From Sciurus carolinensis (taxonomy: Eukaryota; Chordata; Mammalia; Rodentia; Sciuridae), in the NCBI RefSeq assembly GCF_902686445.1, contig NW_025920103.1, forward strand, positions 5,068,783-5,132,782: DNA of 64,000 nt, given 5' to 3'. The translations under genes were made by a program, and so were the position numbers. Positions 26,881 through 37,480 of the stretch are shown here, piece after piece. Position 1 is the first letter of the stretch, and the number at the start of each line of letters is the position of its first letter. A model generated the notes under the pieces. It saw only the letters and a list, made by a program, of their open reading frames with translations, was not told the DNA's origin and did no database searches.

Positions 26881-28439
26881 TGCTCACATTTAGCATAAGG
26901 TAAAAATACTTAATAGGTTCTTATTGATACTGAAATTTTGACTTGAGAATATACTGTGTATATAAATCTTCCATTTGTATCTCTTCTCCTCTGTACCAAG
27001 AATTCTGACTTTCAAGGGCATAAGTGATTATGGAATTAGAAAATTCAATTATTACCCATTCATTTCTATCCCACATTATGCAGGTAAATGTATAAAATAG
27101 GATACTAAGATGAATAAATGACAGTACTAATACTATTGAAAATATTAAAATGCATATTTTTTAATATACTCTCACCATCTTACTGGTGTTTGGTGGTAAA
27201 GATATTTTCTGACCCCTTACTTCATCGAGCAGCATTCTAGAGCACATTTTTCTATCTGATTCCACTGGAAAGAGCATACAAAGAGGAGAAATATACATCC
27301 CTTTTCTCCTAAATCTAAAGGACAGCATTGTTGGTTTGTGTGGTATCATCTTGTATAGAAAGTTGTGGCCATAGAATCTGGGATTCAGTTTTTCTTTAAT
27401 AGTAATGTTAAACATTTGAATGTATGCTCCCTAAAATGAAACCCTTTCTGTCACTTTATCTAAAATCAGCTGAGTGTAAATGTTAACCACATCCACAGAG
27501 ACTCTCATGGAATATCTAAATTAGTGTTAGACTGTAGACCTGGACACCATAACCTTAGCCAAGTTGACACATGAAATTAACCATCACACCTAGGTTGAAC
27601 ACTAAACTTATTGTCCAAATTGAGATTTTTTGAGAATAAAGAGTTATAAATTATAATTAAATCCTTATAATTATATAGTTTGAGTGTTGTAGTTATGTGA
27701 TTTTATTCATTGACCAACTGTTGTTTATCATTGATGAACCTACAAAATTCCCTATTAAGAAAATTATTCTAAATATATTAACATTTGTTTATGTTCATTA
27801 AAGCAAAACAAAAACTGTTCTGTTGAGTGTCTCAACATTAAAAAGCACATAAGTGGAATTCTCAGTAAATGTTCATATATATTTATTATCTTAGTCATAA
27901 AATGGGGTATTTATGTATTTCTGAAAAAACATATTTTAAGAATTTGGTTGAATTATTTTAATTGTCTCATAAAATTGTCTTTTTGCAAAGTTGCATTTAT
28001 GGTGGCTAATTTGAAAACATTGAAACATTTTAAAAATTTGTTGATTTGTTTTTTTAACAGCTGCTAATCTCTGTGAATTATGATTTTAAAATTTTAGAAT
28101 AGGTTCTCAAATTATAAATACTAAGGTACCTGTTGATTTCAAGGCACATTCTACCAAATTATTCTAAAATTTTGATATTTTAAAATAGTTTAATATGTAA
28201 ATATTACAGCCCATTTATTCACAGGTATTATCTCCTTTACTCTATTTGGAAAACAAAATTTTTAGAAGGGAAAGCTTGTCACATAAGTTGTATCTATTTT
28301 ATAGATTTTGACAATTTTACAAATTTATACACTGCTAAATTTTTTAGTCATTCTTAGGTTTTATTCTGTCATATATTATAAACTTGTCTAAGTAAAAATT
28401 ATTCTCTTTAAATACTACATATTGAATGAAGATTTGTAC
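26881..28439. other. Spacer, nothing recognised
   Basis: Strongly AT-rich. The stretch at 27535-27590 could be the end of an old LTR, too short to call. Confidence 0.5.
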
Positions 28440-28815
28440 TGCTATTATAAAATATCATATATTCAAAGATTAAATAACAGGCTTTTATTTCTTATAGTTC
28501 TTGAAAATGAGAAGTCTGAAGACCATTGTCTGAAAAGGGCCTGCTTCCTGGTTACAGAACTGCTTAGATCTTTTGTCCTTACATAGACTTTCCTGTATGT
28601 TTTCACTGAGAGAAAGGGAGGGTAGGAGAGACAGAGAATGATCTTGTCTCAACATTTTATAAAGGCATTAATATCATCATTAGGGATCCATGTACATGAC
28701 ATAATGTAACCTTAATCTCCTACCACATGCCACACGTTCACATACCATCACATGTAGGTATCAGGAATTCAACTTAAGAATTTTTTGGTGGGATACATAT
28801 TTTTAATCTGTAGCT
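28440..28815 (-). mobile_element. Probable MaLR-type LTR remnant
   Basis: Layout (TTATTTCTTATAGTTCTTGA, GAAGTCTGAAGACCA, CATCACATGTAGGTATCAGG, GGTGGGATACATATTTTTAA) resembles a reversed MaLR LTR, strongly diverged. Confidence 0.4.
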
Positions 28816-30137
28816 ATATCAAACTGACTATGAATGAAATGAAACCAAGATTTAGAAATTGATTGAAAAATCATCAGTGCTATTGATTATACCAAGTGGA
28901 TATTAAAAGATTCAAAGTTTTGTAAGACAGGTAACAAAAAGAGAACATGTACTATTATGATGAAATAGTTTTTTAAGTTGATATCATCTTTGTCACAAAA
29001 ATATTTTAATTAATTTTATGTGTGTATAAATTTTGATAAAATTTAGTAGACTAACACAGCTTCTGTGGATGGAATTTTAAAATTCCCTCCATTTTTATTG
29101 GTAGTGATATATTTGAGGTTATATGCTCATAGTTGTGAATTATTTGTGAACCACAACCCAAGTAATTTTTCTCTTCCATAATTTCTATTTCTATTGTGAT
29201 ACTCTCTCTGCTCCACCAAAATCTGTAGTTGTGATAGTACCTTAAAAATAAGGTTGGCTCTTATTCACAGATTTTATTTTTGTGAATATTTCTATTCTTG
29301 TAAGTTTAATTATAACTTCAAAATCATTATTCATGAAGTTTTTTGTGGTCATACATATTACAAAATAGTTATAAAATTGGGATTACTCAACACATTTTAG
29401 GTGGACACTTATGTTCTACTTTCTGTTAGCTCTGATATGGTAAGTAAGTGTCCTTTATGTGGCCTGTTTTGTTTTGTTTTTTGGTGCTTCTTGTTAGTAA
29501 TTTTTCTGTTTAATGTTTTAAGTATCAAATATAGAATTGAAGAACTGTGTAGTGTTCCTAAGAGCAAGAATGCTGTGATGTACATCCAGAAAAAAATATG
29601 CATTAGAAAACATCATTCAGACCTATGTTACAGTGCTGTTAAACTGAGTTAATAGTGAATAACAATATATATTAAATAAGATATCTTAAAACAGAAACAT
29701 ACATAAACAAGAATACATTTGATCAGTTGATGAAAATGTGGCCAGAGTCTGTCAGCCTAACCTTGTGTCTCCTAGCAGCTGTGGTTAAGTATTGCACTAA
29801 TTAAGTGTTCAAGGTAACATCATAAAACTTAAATATTCTGAATAATGAGAACTAACTGTAATTTTATCTTTATTGTTGAACTTTTTAACTGTATCGAAGT
29901 AGCAATTACAGCAGTATCAGGTGCTTCATGATTTACACTATGAATGTCCTAAAGCTTTACATTGATTTCATGAATTAAGTGGAGCAATCAAGCCATTATT
30001 GGAATTGAATTTTCTATTTCACACTGATAGAAAGCTGAAATCATTAAATTGTGAATTCCTACTGTTAATGGAGTCAACAAAATTATATTCATCACTTTAC
30101 CTTGATTATATAAAACAATTTTGAATCAGAACTGAGA
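28816..30137. other. Spacer, nothing recognised
   Basis: AT-rich, no feature seen. Confidence 0.5.
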
Positions 30138-30593
30138 TTTAAAAAAATTTTTTTATTGTAAATATATGGGATACATGTTCCTGTGTGTACATGGAGTAAT
30201 GGCATACCATTTGCATAATCATACATTTACATAGGGTAATGATGTTTGATTCATTCTGTTATTTTTTTCCTTCCCCCTCACCCCTCCCACCCCTCTTTTC
30301 CCTCTATACAGTTGCTCCTTTCTCCATTCTTGCCCCCTCCAAAACTTGTATGTGTCATATCGCTTATCAGCGAGATCATTCGTCCTTTGGTTTTTTGAGA
30401 TTGACTTATCTCACTTAGCATGATATTCTCCAATTTCATCCATTGCCTGCAAATGCCATAATTTTATCATTCTTTATGGCTGAGTAATATTCCATTGTAT
30501 ATATATACCACAGTTTCTTATCCACAATCAATTGAGGACATATAGTTGGTTCCACAGTCTGGCTATTGTGAATTGAGCAGATATGAACATTGA
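30138..30593 (-). mobile_element. L1 3' end running into the assembly gap
   Basis: Starts with TTTTTTTATTGTAAATATATG and continues through a C/T-rich tract and the L1 ORF2-end pattern (GCTGAGTAATATTCCATTG) up to the first N. Orientation is minus; the 5' part would lie in the gap. Confidence 0.85.
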
Positions 30594-31093
30594 NNNNNNN
30601 NNNNNNNNNNNNNNNNNNNNNNNNNNNNNNNNNNNNNNNNNNNNNNNNNNNNNNNNNNNNNNNNNNNNNNNNNNNNNNNNNNNNNNNNNNNNNNNNNNNN
30701 NNNNNNNNNNNNNNNNNNNNNNNNNNNNNNNNNNNNNNNNNNNNNNNNNNNNNNNNNNNNNNNNNNNNNNNNNNNNNNNNNNNNNNNNNNNNNNNNNNNN
30801 NNNNNNNNNNNNNNNNNNNNNNNNNNNNNNNNNNNNNNNNNNNNNNNNNNNNNNNNNNNNNNNNNNNNNNNNNNNNNNNNNNNNNNNNNNNNNNNNNNNN
30901 NNNNNNNNNNNNNNNNNNNNNNNNNNNNNNNNNNNNNNNNNNNNNNNNNNNNNNNNNNNNNNNNNNNNNNNNNNNNNNNNNNNNNNNNNNNNNNNNNNNN
31001 NNNNNNNNNNNNNNNNNNNNNNNNNNNNNNNNNNNNNNNNNNNNNNNNNNNNNNNNNNNNNNNNNNNNNNNNNNNNNNNNNNNNNNNNNNNNN
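30594..31093. other. Assembly gap (500 N)
   Basis: Exactly 500 consecutive N, a round number usual for a gap of unspecified size. It separates an L1 fragment on the left from the first readable base of the right palindrome arm, so the inner arm boundary cannot be placed. Confidence 0.98.
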
Positions 31094-32039
31094 AAACCCT
31101 GAGGATTTCCTATTCACTCCAAGTTAAAGTCAAATACTTTCAATACCTCACAAAGTCTTAAAAGATATAAAAAGAGGAAAGCTGGAGAATGAATACTTTG
31201 GAGAGAAAATAAGCATCCATTTTTATTTTAAATCTGTGATACCTATGAGACATTCAAGTGGATGATTTCAAAAAGGTGTTTTCCATAGATTCTCAGAAGA
31301 GAGCTTAACTAACTCTCAAATGCAAATTTTATCCCCCAGGAAATATGTGATAATATCTATTTTGATTGTCACAGCTTGGGTAGAGGGAGTTCCACTGACA
31401 CCTAGTGAGTAGAGGACAAAGATGCAACTGTATATACTACAGTGCACAGGGCAGTCACCCACAACAACAACAACAAAGATCATCCAGCCCAAAGAAAACT
31501 CTGGGTAGAATTAACATGAAAGACTTCATCAAGCAGATCACATTTAAAACCAAAACCAAAGAGAAAAAAGAGGAGGAATTAATCTTAATGAGCTCTTCTT
31601 TTAGAAGTCAAGGGAAAGCAGAAGAAAATGTAATAGAGAAAAGGATTAAAAAGAATGAGAAAAAGAAAACAAAAGGCCAAGAGAAGAGTGTTTTCAAAAG
31701 GAAGCATAGGTCCCTGGAGAACGACTGTCATTTCAAGTAACACTTGAAGGGAATTAAGAGGTTTGAGAAGAATGAAGGAATTATGCAGTAGGGACTGAGA
31801 ATCTGAGGTAATAGAGACACACTGGATGTTTTCTGGGCAATTTTAAGGCTCTTAAGTGTACCAGTAAAGATAAAAAAAACTAGGTTCATCCAGTCCTGAT
31901 GCTTTGCCAGAATGGAAAGACCAAAGAGCAACAAAGAAAATAAGCAAATTTGCAGGAAAGTAATTTGAATTGAACCATGTAGGCTATATAAAAAAATAGG
32001 AGGTAATGAGTGAAAAGCAATGGGGGGATTTAGGACTGT

Positions 32040-32560
32040 GCTATGGTTTGGATATGATTCAAGAGTTCCTCAAGACTCCAGGTGTTTAAATTTAATCACC
32101 ATTGTGAGGTATCAAGACAGTGGAAAAAATCTGGCAAGTTTGGAGGTGAGGACTTTGGGATGTGATTAGGATTATATAAATTCACTGGGGGTAGAGTACT
32201 CATTATTGAATCATGGTTGTTTTACAAAAAGAGAAATACCAGAAGACAAACATGTACACATGGGTACACCCTGTCTCTTGCCATATGATGCTCTGTGTAG
32301 CCTCAGGAATTAACCTGCAAGGACATCACTATACATGGCCCCTAGATCTTGCAACTCTAGAACCACGAGCCAAAACAAAGTTTTTCTTTAAAAAGTAGTA
32401 TGCCTCAAGTATTTTGTTTCATTCTTTTTTTATATGTGGGGCTAAGAATTAAACCCAGTGCCTTGCATGTGCAAGGGAAGCAAGAAAAGCTCTCTATCAC
32501 TGAGCCACAATCTCAGCCCACCTCAGGTATTTTGTTAGAGTAATAAAAAACAAATTAATA
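32040..32560 (+). mobile_element. MaLR-type LTR remnant (right arm copy)
   Basis: Inverted copy of 13557-14088, beginning GCTATGGTTTGGATATGATT, with the same ID SINE inside. Confidence 0.6.
32413..32520 (-). mobile_element. ID SINE nested in MaLR LTR (right arm)
   Basis: Inverted copy of 13601-13712. Confidence 0.85.
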
Positions 32561-32782
32561 TCATTGAAATACTTTAAGTCATAAAAACCTTTCCACATCA
32601 ATACATACACTCTTCTACTATGCTTTTAACTATTCCATAAAAATTTAACTTGTTTTAATCTGATGACATTCAAGTGTCTACTCAGAGATCACATCTGACT
32701 CTTCCCTGATCACATTATTCAAAACAGCATCTTACCACTTTTTTCATTATTTTTAATACTTTCTTACTATCTAAAATTTACA

Positions 32783-32783
<1 letters not shown>

Positions 32784-32835
<52 letters not shown>
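32784..32835 (+). repeat. (TG)n microsatellite (right arm)
   Basis: Inverted partner of 13301-13339, longer and with one GCG interruption near its start. Confidence 0.97.
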
Positions 32836-32840
<5 letters not shown>

Positions 32841-33004
32841 TCTACTTTCCTACCAAAATTGAGCTGTTTTGATCTAGGTAGCCACACTACCTCAAACAGT
32901 GTCAGGAGATAAGTGCCTAATGAATATACATTGTATGAATGAATGATAAATCAAACCATACCTAAATCTCTCATGGTCTTTAAGATTTTATCTTTATTGT
33001 GTGT

Positions 33005-34885
33005 GTTAGTCATTCTTATTATAGTCATTCTTATTATAATGTGTTTGGCACTGTGGGTCTGCTATAATTTTGTACATTTGTATTTAATTTTGAATTTCAT
33101 TCTTTAGGTTTCAGAAATTTTCTGATATTATATCATTGAAAAGATTGTGCATTCCTTTTGTATCTCCACTACTTCAATCTATCCTGATAACTGTTAAATT
33201 TGGACTTTTCATGTTATACCATAATTCTTGGATGTTCTGTTCATGGTTTCTTACCATCTTTTCTGCATGGTCAACTCTATTTTCAAAATAATATATTTCG
33301 ACTTCATTACCTGAGGTTCTGTCTTCCAAGTGGTCTAGTCTCTTGGTGATTCTATTTAATTTATAATTTGATTTGTTGATTCCTTCATTTCAAAGATTTG
33401 TTTGTTGTTTTTTTTTTTTTAACAATCTCTAACTATTGAAGTGATCTTTCATTTCCTGTGTTTTTTCTTTGGTTTCACTCCTTATACTATCCTTTACTTT
33501 GCAGATCAGTTTACGTACATTCTGAACACCTCTGACATTTCTTATACTGTTGTTAGTGAATTCTGTCATTGAAGTATCTTGGTTTGTTTGGGGCACTTTA
33601 TTTCCTTGTTTTATCATATTGTTTGTGTGCTTTCCCATCTAGCAGTATGGATCTAAGGCAGAACAAATTATATCCTGCAGACCAATAGTGTCCCGAAAAG
33701 AATTCCACCACCTTGCCTTCAACATCAACAGCACACAATGTAAACAACACACAGCCCCAAACCCACTAAAGCCTATCAAGACTTCCACACAGAAAATTTG
33801 CTAAAAGTGTTCACAATCCTAAATGTTGGACAAAGAACAAAAGTGGTGCAGGATATGAAGTTCATGAGACAGGAAGAAGAGCAAAGCCAGAAGCAAAAAT
33901 CTGTAGTAAGAGTGGAAGAGGAATTGACAAAGACTGACCATTAGCAGGAGAAAAGAAAGAGAATCCAGGAAAACAGACAAGTGAGAGAAAAAATACATAC
34001 AATGAAAAATTGAAAAATATAAGAATACACAATGAAACTGCAAAATACCATCCATATGCCACAGTCCTCAACAAATTGATGCATGAAAAATACCCAGTCC
34101 CAGAAACAGTAAAGGTGCTAGAGAAGATGGAAAAAAATTATTTAAAAAGGAAAACAAAACAAACAAACAAAAAAACTCAATGGAAAAACTGAACAACTGC
34201 TTGCATCAAAGTTTTTTCAGTCCTGTCTCTCATTCTTCATTAGATTGCCAGGCCCAGACCAGTCCATGCAGACCCAGTCACTATCCCACAGATATGGGCT
34301 TCAGATACCCGAGGCTTGCCCACTTTGCAGTTCCAAGATCTCAATGCTATTCCAATTTGCAGAGAGATCACCAGGGATGAGCACACATAGTGGAGTAACC
34401 CTGAAAAGAAGCTTCAAGATGATGGCCACCAGCAATCCCAATAAGAACACTACTGCAGATGCAGCCAACCCTGCAGGCACTCTGACACTGGATTTCTAAG
34501 TTCCAGCTGGTGTCCCCAGAGTTGACTCTGACTGGAGTTGGTGGTGGCGGCAAACCAGCACCCTGGCCCCCCAGGTGCTGGCCAGCATTCCAAGATGGAG
34601 GTAGACAGATATAACCAAACCTGCAGGTATTCTGGCAGTGGACCTCTGGGTGGCAGCACCAGCAGGTGGCAGGCCATCTGCAGTGGCAGGGCAGGCCATC
34701 CGCAGTGGCACCTAGAAAAAGGGTTGGCAGCGGCAGCATTGGTGGAAACAGCACCCACACAGAAGAGCTCAGGGCAAGAGTAGCAGCAGTGTTAGGGGCA
34801 GCAGAGTAGGTGGCAGCCTCATCCAGGGAAACACCTCTGGGTGCCTGCACAACCATGCCAGGACAAAAACCCTCCAGATGAGGGT
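33005..34885 (-). mobile_element. HAL1 / L1-like LINE remnant (right arm)
   Basis: Inverted copy of the element at 11262-13185. It differs by scattered substitutions and a roughly 22-bp tandem duplication around 34672-34712 (two GGCAGGCCATC-GCAGTGGCA units; the left arm has one). Confidence 0.6.
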
Positions 34886-34950
34886 CAATGAACACAAGTT
34901 TCTATTTTTAAGTCAAATTTTATCAAATTTTTGTAGCTAAATCTATTCTT

Positions 34951-35212
34951 GGGCTGGGGAAGTAGCTCAGTTGTTGGAACACTTGAGGCCCTGAATTCAG
35001 TTCCCAGCCCCCAAAGAGCAAGGTGTGGTGACACATACCTGCAATCCCAGCTACTCAGGAGGCTGAGGCAGGAGGATCACAAGTTTGAGGACAACTTAGA
35101 CAACTTAGTGAGAACATCTCAAGAAAAAAAAAAAAAAAAAACCAAAAAGGCTGGGAATGTAGCTCAATGGAAGAGCACTCATGGGTTCAATCCCCAGTTC
35201 TGCAAAAAAGAA
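34951..35212 (+). mobile_element. ID-B1-ID compound SINE (right arm)
   Basis: Inverted copy of 10948-11203, beginning GGGCTGGGGAAGTAGCTCAG. Confidence 0.85.
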
Positions 35213-36317
35213 AAAAGAAATCCTTTTCCTGTCTTGAGCTTGTAAAATTATGCCTTTTTATTTGTGTAAAAGCTTTCTGGGTTTACCTTTTCATACTTAA
35301 TCTAGGAACTGATTTTTATTCTTAGTAACAGGTGTGTGTTGGGGGGGCAGGTCCTGACTTCATTTATTCAACACAGTAAATACTCATTTCAATAAGTGTC
35401 ATACAGCATATGCCCACCCACATCCTCCCAATAAGCATACAAAATTGATTAGTAACATCTACCTATTTTGTATTACCTGTAATTTTGTTATTCATCTTTC
35501 CTTTTTATCAGCCACTCAGATAATCTACAGGCTGCAACTCAAACTCCATGCCTGTGAGACCTCCAGGTCATCATCCTCCCTCTTTCCCCAAAGTGGGACA
35601 CCTCTTCAGATACCACTCAGCCATACATTCTTCTCCAACCCCACCTGCTTCTCACAAAGTTGTGACCCAACTGATACTACATTCAAGATTTTTTTAAAGC
35701 AAAATTTCTAGTTCTAGGCTTCCTCTTTTTAAGAGAAATTAGCAAAAACCAATTACAGAAAATGTATAGGAAAAAAACCAACACATATGATAAGGAAAAT
35801 TTTAAACATAAAATACAAATAATAAAACCAGAGTGATATGTTTGTTGGTAGTCTTGGCAATTACCTGATATTTTAGGAAGTGGTCAAACATTAAACATTA
35901 AACATTCTAGATGTCACTACAAGTAGATTCAAATATGAGCTCTGGATGGAAAACAGGGCTATATTCACCCAGGTAATAACAGGATCCCAGCAGTACTTAG
36001 CTATGCCAGTCAAAATTTGTTGACTGAGATGATGAATTAAAGAAGTCTTCCCACCTCACTTTAATAATATTCTATTCTTACTTCTTTCTACATCTACAGA
36101 AATTGTTCCATTATATTGCCAAGTTCCATAGAAAAGCCTATAGGAATGTGTATTTAGATTTCAATCAATCAATTTAAGAAAAATATTTTTGCCAGTATTT
36201 TAATTCATCCTAGTACATGGTATGCAACACCATTTATTTAGGTGCCCTTTTTTGTATCTCCATAAGGTTAACCATTCTTCTTTGTAAGAGTCTTGCACAT
36301 CTTAAATATTTAAAATT

Positions 36318-36416
36318 TGCCGAGCATGGTGGCACAGGCCTGTAATCTCAGGGACTTGAGAGCATCACAAGTTTGAGGCCAGCCTCTGCAATTTAGCAAG
36401 GTCCTAAGAAACCTAG
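36318..36416 (+). mobile_element. B1-type SINE (right arm), part before the ERV
   Basis: First part of the copy of 9843-9700, cut by the ERV at 36417. Confidence 0.85.
36411..36416 (+). repeat. Target-site duplication, left copy (ACCTAG)
   Basis: Six bases directly before the 5' LTR, identical to 43361-43366. The uninterrupted target is seen once in the left arm (9745-9750, CTAGGT on the plus strand). Six bases is usual for class II ERVs. Confidence 0.9.
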
Positions 36417-36625
36417 TGTGGGGGTTCCCGGGAACCCCAGCCTTGGGCGTGGTCAAGATGCGCCTGACGCTGAGCCAAAAGCGGCCAGCTATACAGTAAA
36501 CAACCAGCGAATTCCAATGATTGGCTAGTTAACGATGTGACTAGAGCATGCCCCCTCGTGTACCCATCCTGCGCCTGCAGCTGTCCGCGTTTATCTCGTG
36601 TACTCTCCCCTGATTGATTGAAGTG

Positions 36626-36632
36626 TATATAA
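36626..36632 (+). promoter_or_regulatory. LTR TATA box
   Basis: TATATAA about 210 bases after the LTR start; the equivalent box is present in the 3' LTR and the solo LTR. CCAAT-type sequence (TTCCAATGATTGG) lies about 110 bases upstream. This would place the U3/R border shortly downstream. Confidence 0.75.
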
Positions 36633-36839
36633 GCCTGGTGGGTGGGAGAGCGAGGGGGAAACGGAACGGATGGAGCAGAAGAAGCGGCGGCGGTGGCGGC
36701 AGCGGCAGCAGCAGCAGCAGCAGCGGCTGGAGCTGAGCTGGAAGGAGGGAGTACGCGGGAGTGGAAGAAGCTGGGAAAAGGGAAGCTGGGAGTGCGCAGA
36801 AGCTAGGGGTAAGAGAAGCGTAGGAAAGGAACTGTGCAC

Positions 36840-36845
36840 AATAAA
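36840..36845 (+). terminator. LTR polyadenylation signal
   Basis: AATAAA near the 3' end of the LTR, repeated in the other LTR copies. In the 3' LTR it would end the proviral transcript. Confidence 0.7.
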
Positions 36846-36904
36846 CTTCCAAAGCTTCAGACATTTGTCGTGTCTCTCTCTGCGGCCAGAGGGGACCCGA
36901 TAAC

Positions 36905-36922
36905 TGGTGCCGAAACCCGGGA
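36905..36922 (+). promoter_or_regulatory. Primer-binding site, tRNA-Phe
   Basis: TGGTGCCGAAACCCGGGA, two bases after the 5' LTR, is complementary to the 3' 18 nucleotides of mammalian tRNA-Phe including CCA. tRNA-Phe priming is known for rodent IAP elements. It is the site where minus-strand DNA synthesis would start. Confidence 0.9.
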
Positions 36923-37019
36923 AGATGAAGGCCTTATAAAAGAAAACAAGGTAAGATATTTGAAAAAATTTTTTTTTGTATACAAGTTGAACCGGTTATA
37001 AAAAAGATAAAGGGTGTCA

Positions 37020-37272
37020 GGATGCGCCATTGGCGGTCCTGGGGACACGCGGAGTGCGGTCCGGTTGAAAGGTATCAGGAGTCCTGACGCGTGGAACGCG
37101 GGTTGAAAGGTATTGGGGTCCTGACGCGTGGAACGTGGGTATCGGGGCGCGCCATTAGCGGTCCTGACGCGTGGAACGCGGGTTGAGGGGTACCGGGATC
37201 CTAACGCGTAGAACGCGGGTCGGGGGGGTATCGGGACACGCCATCAGCGGTCCTGGCGCGTGGAACGCGGTC
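37020..37272 (+). repeat. Tandem repeats in the ERV leader
   Basis: Four clear copies and some degenerate copies of a unit around TCCTGACGCGTGGAACGCGG, separated by GGTTGAAAGGTAT- or CGCCATTAGC-like linkers. The tract is CpG-rich and lies between the primer site and the presumed gag start, where retroviral packaging and dimerisation signals usually lie. Function not known. Confidence 0.85.
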
Positions 37273-37480
37273 TAATTAAAGTGAAAGTAGAAACACGTTT
37301 GAAGCGGTCCTACGTGAAAAGCCGCTATAAAAATTTTAATGCGCACTTGATAGTTTTCCCTTCAGTAATTTTGTTGCTCCTGGCGGCTAGGCTACTGTTT
37401 TTTATTGTAATTGCCATAACTAAAGCTATTCAAATTAGCAACAATAGGGTCTGAATGCAGCAACCCCTCAGGGAAAAACC

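Larger units (their letters stand above)
15046..30593. other. Single-copy spacer between palindrome arms
   Basis: No second copy of this stretch was seen in the window. It holds a solo ERV LTR, several MaLR-type LTR remnants, two MER5-like fragments, an ID SINE, a B1 remnant and L1 tails. No exon-like or conserved protein sequence was recognised. Because 31094 pairs with 15043, the first part of this spacer may in truth belong to the arm, with its partner in the gap. Confidence 0.7.
36417..36902 (+). repeat. 5' LTR of the ERV
   Basis: Begins TGTGGGGG and is matched almost base for base by 42884-43360. It holds a TATA box (TATATAA, 36626-36632), a variable GGC/CAG triplet tract at about 36685-36725 and a polyadenylation signal AATAAA at 36840-36845. 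With a 6-bp target duplication the 3' terminus falls at GATA (36902), two bases before the primer site. Relative to the 3' LTR it lacks one G within the CAAGATGGCGCC motif (36454-36464). Confidence 0.93.

Noticed and set aside
30563..31161. Long open frames through the N block
   Set aside because: They consist of unknown bases; nothing is coded there as far as can be seen.
34368..34895. 175-codon frame (and 11258-11635 in the left arm)
   Set aside because: It lies in the GC-rich 5' part of a HAL1-like LINE and differs in length between the arms through small indels; no conserved protein pattern.
37020..37272. CRISPR-like array
   Set aside because: The repeats are few, imperfect, without unique equal-length spacers, and lie in a retroviral leader of a mammalian genome.
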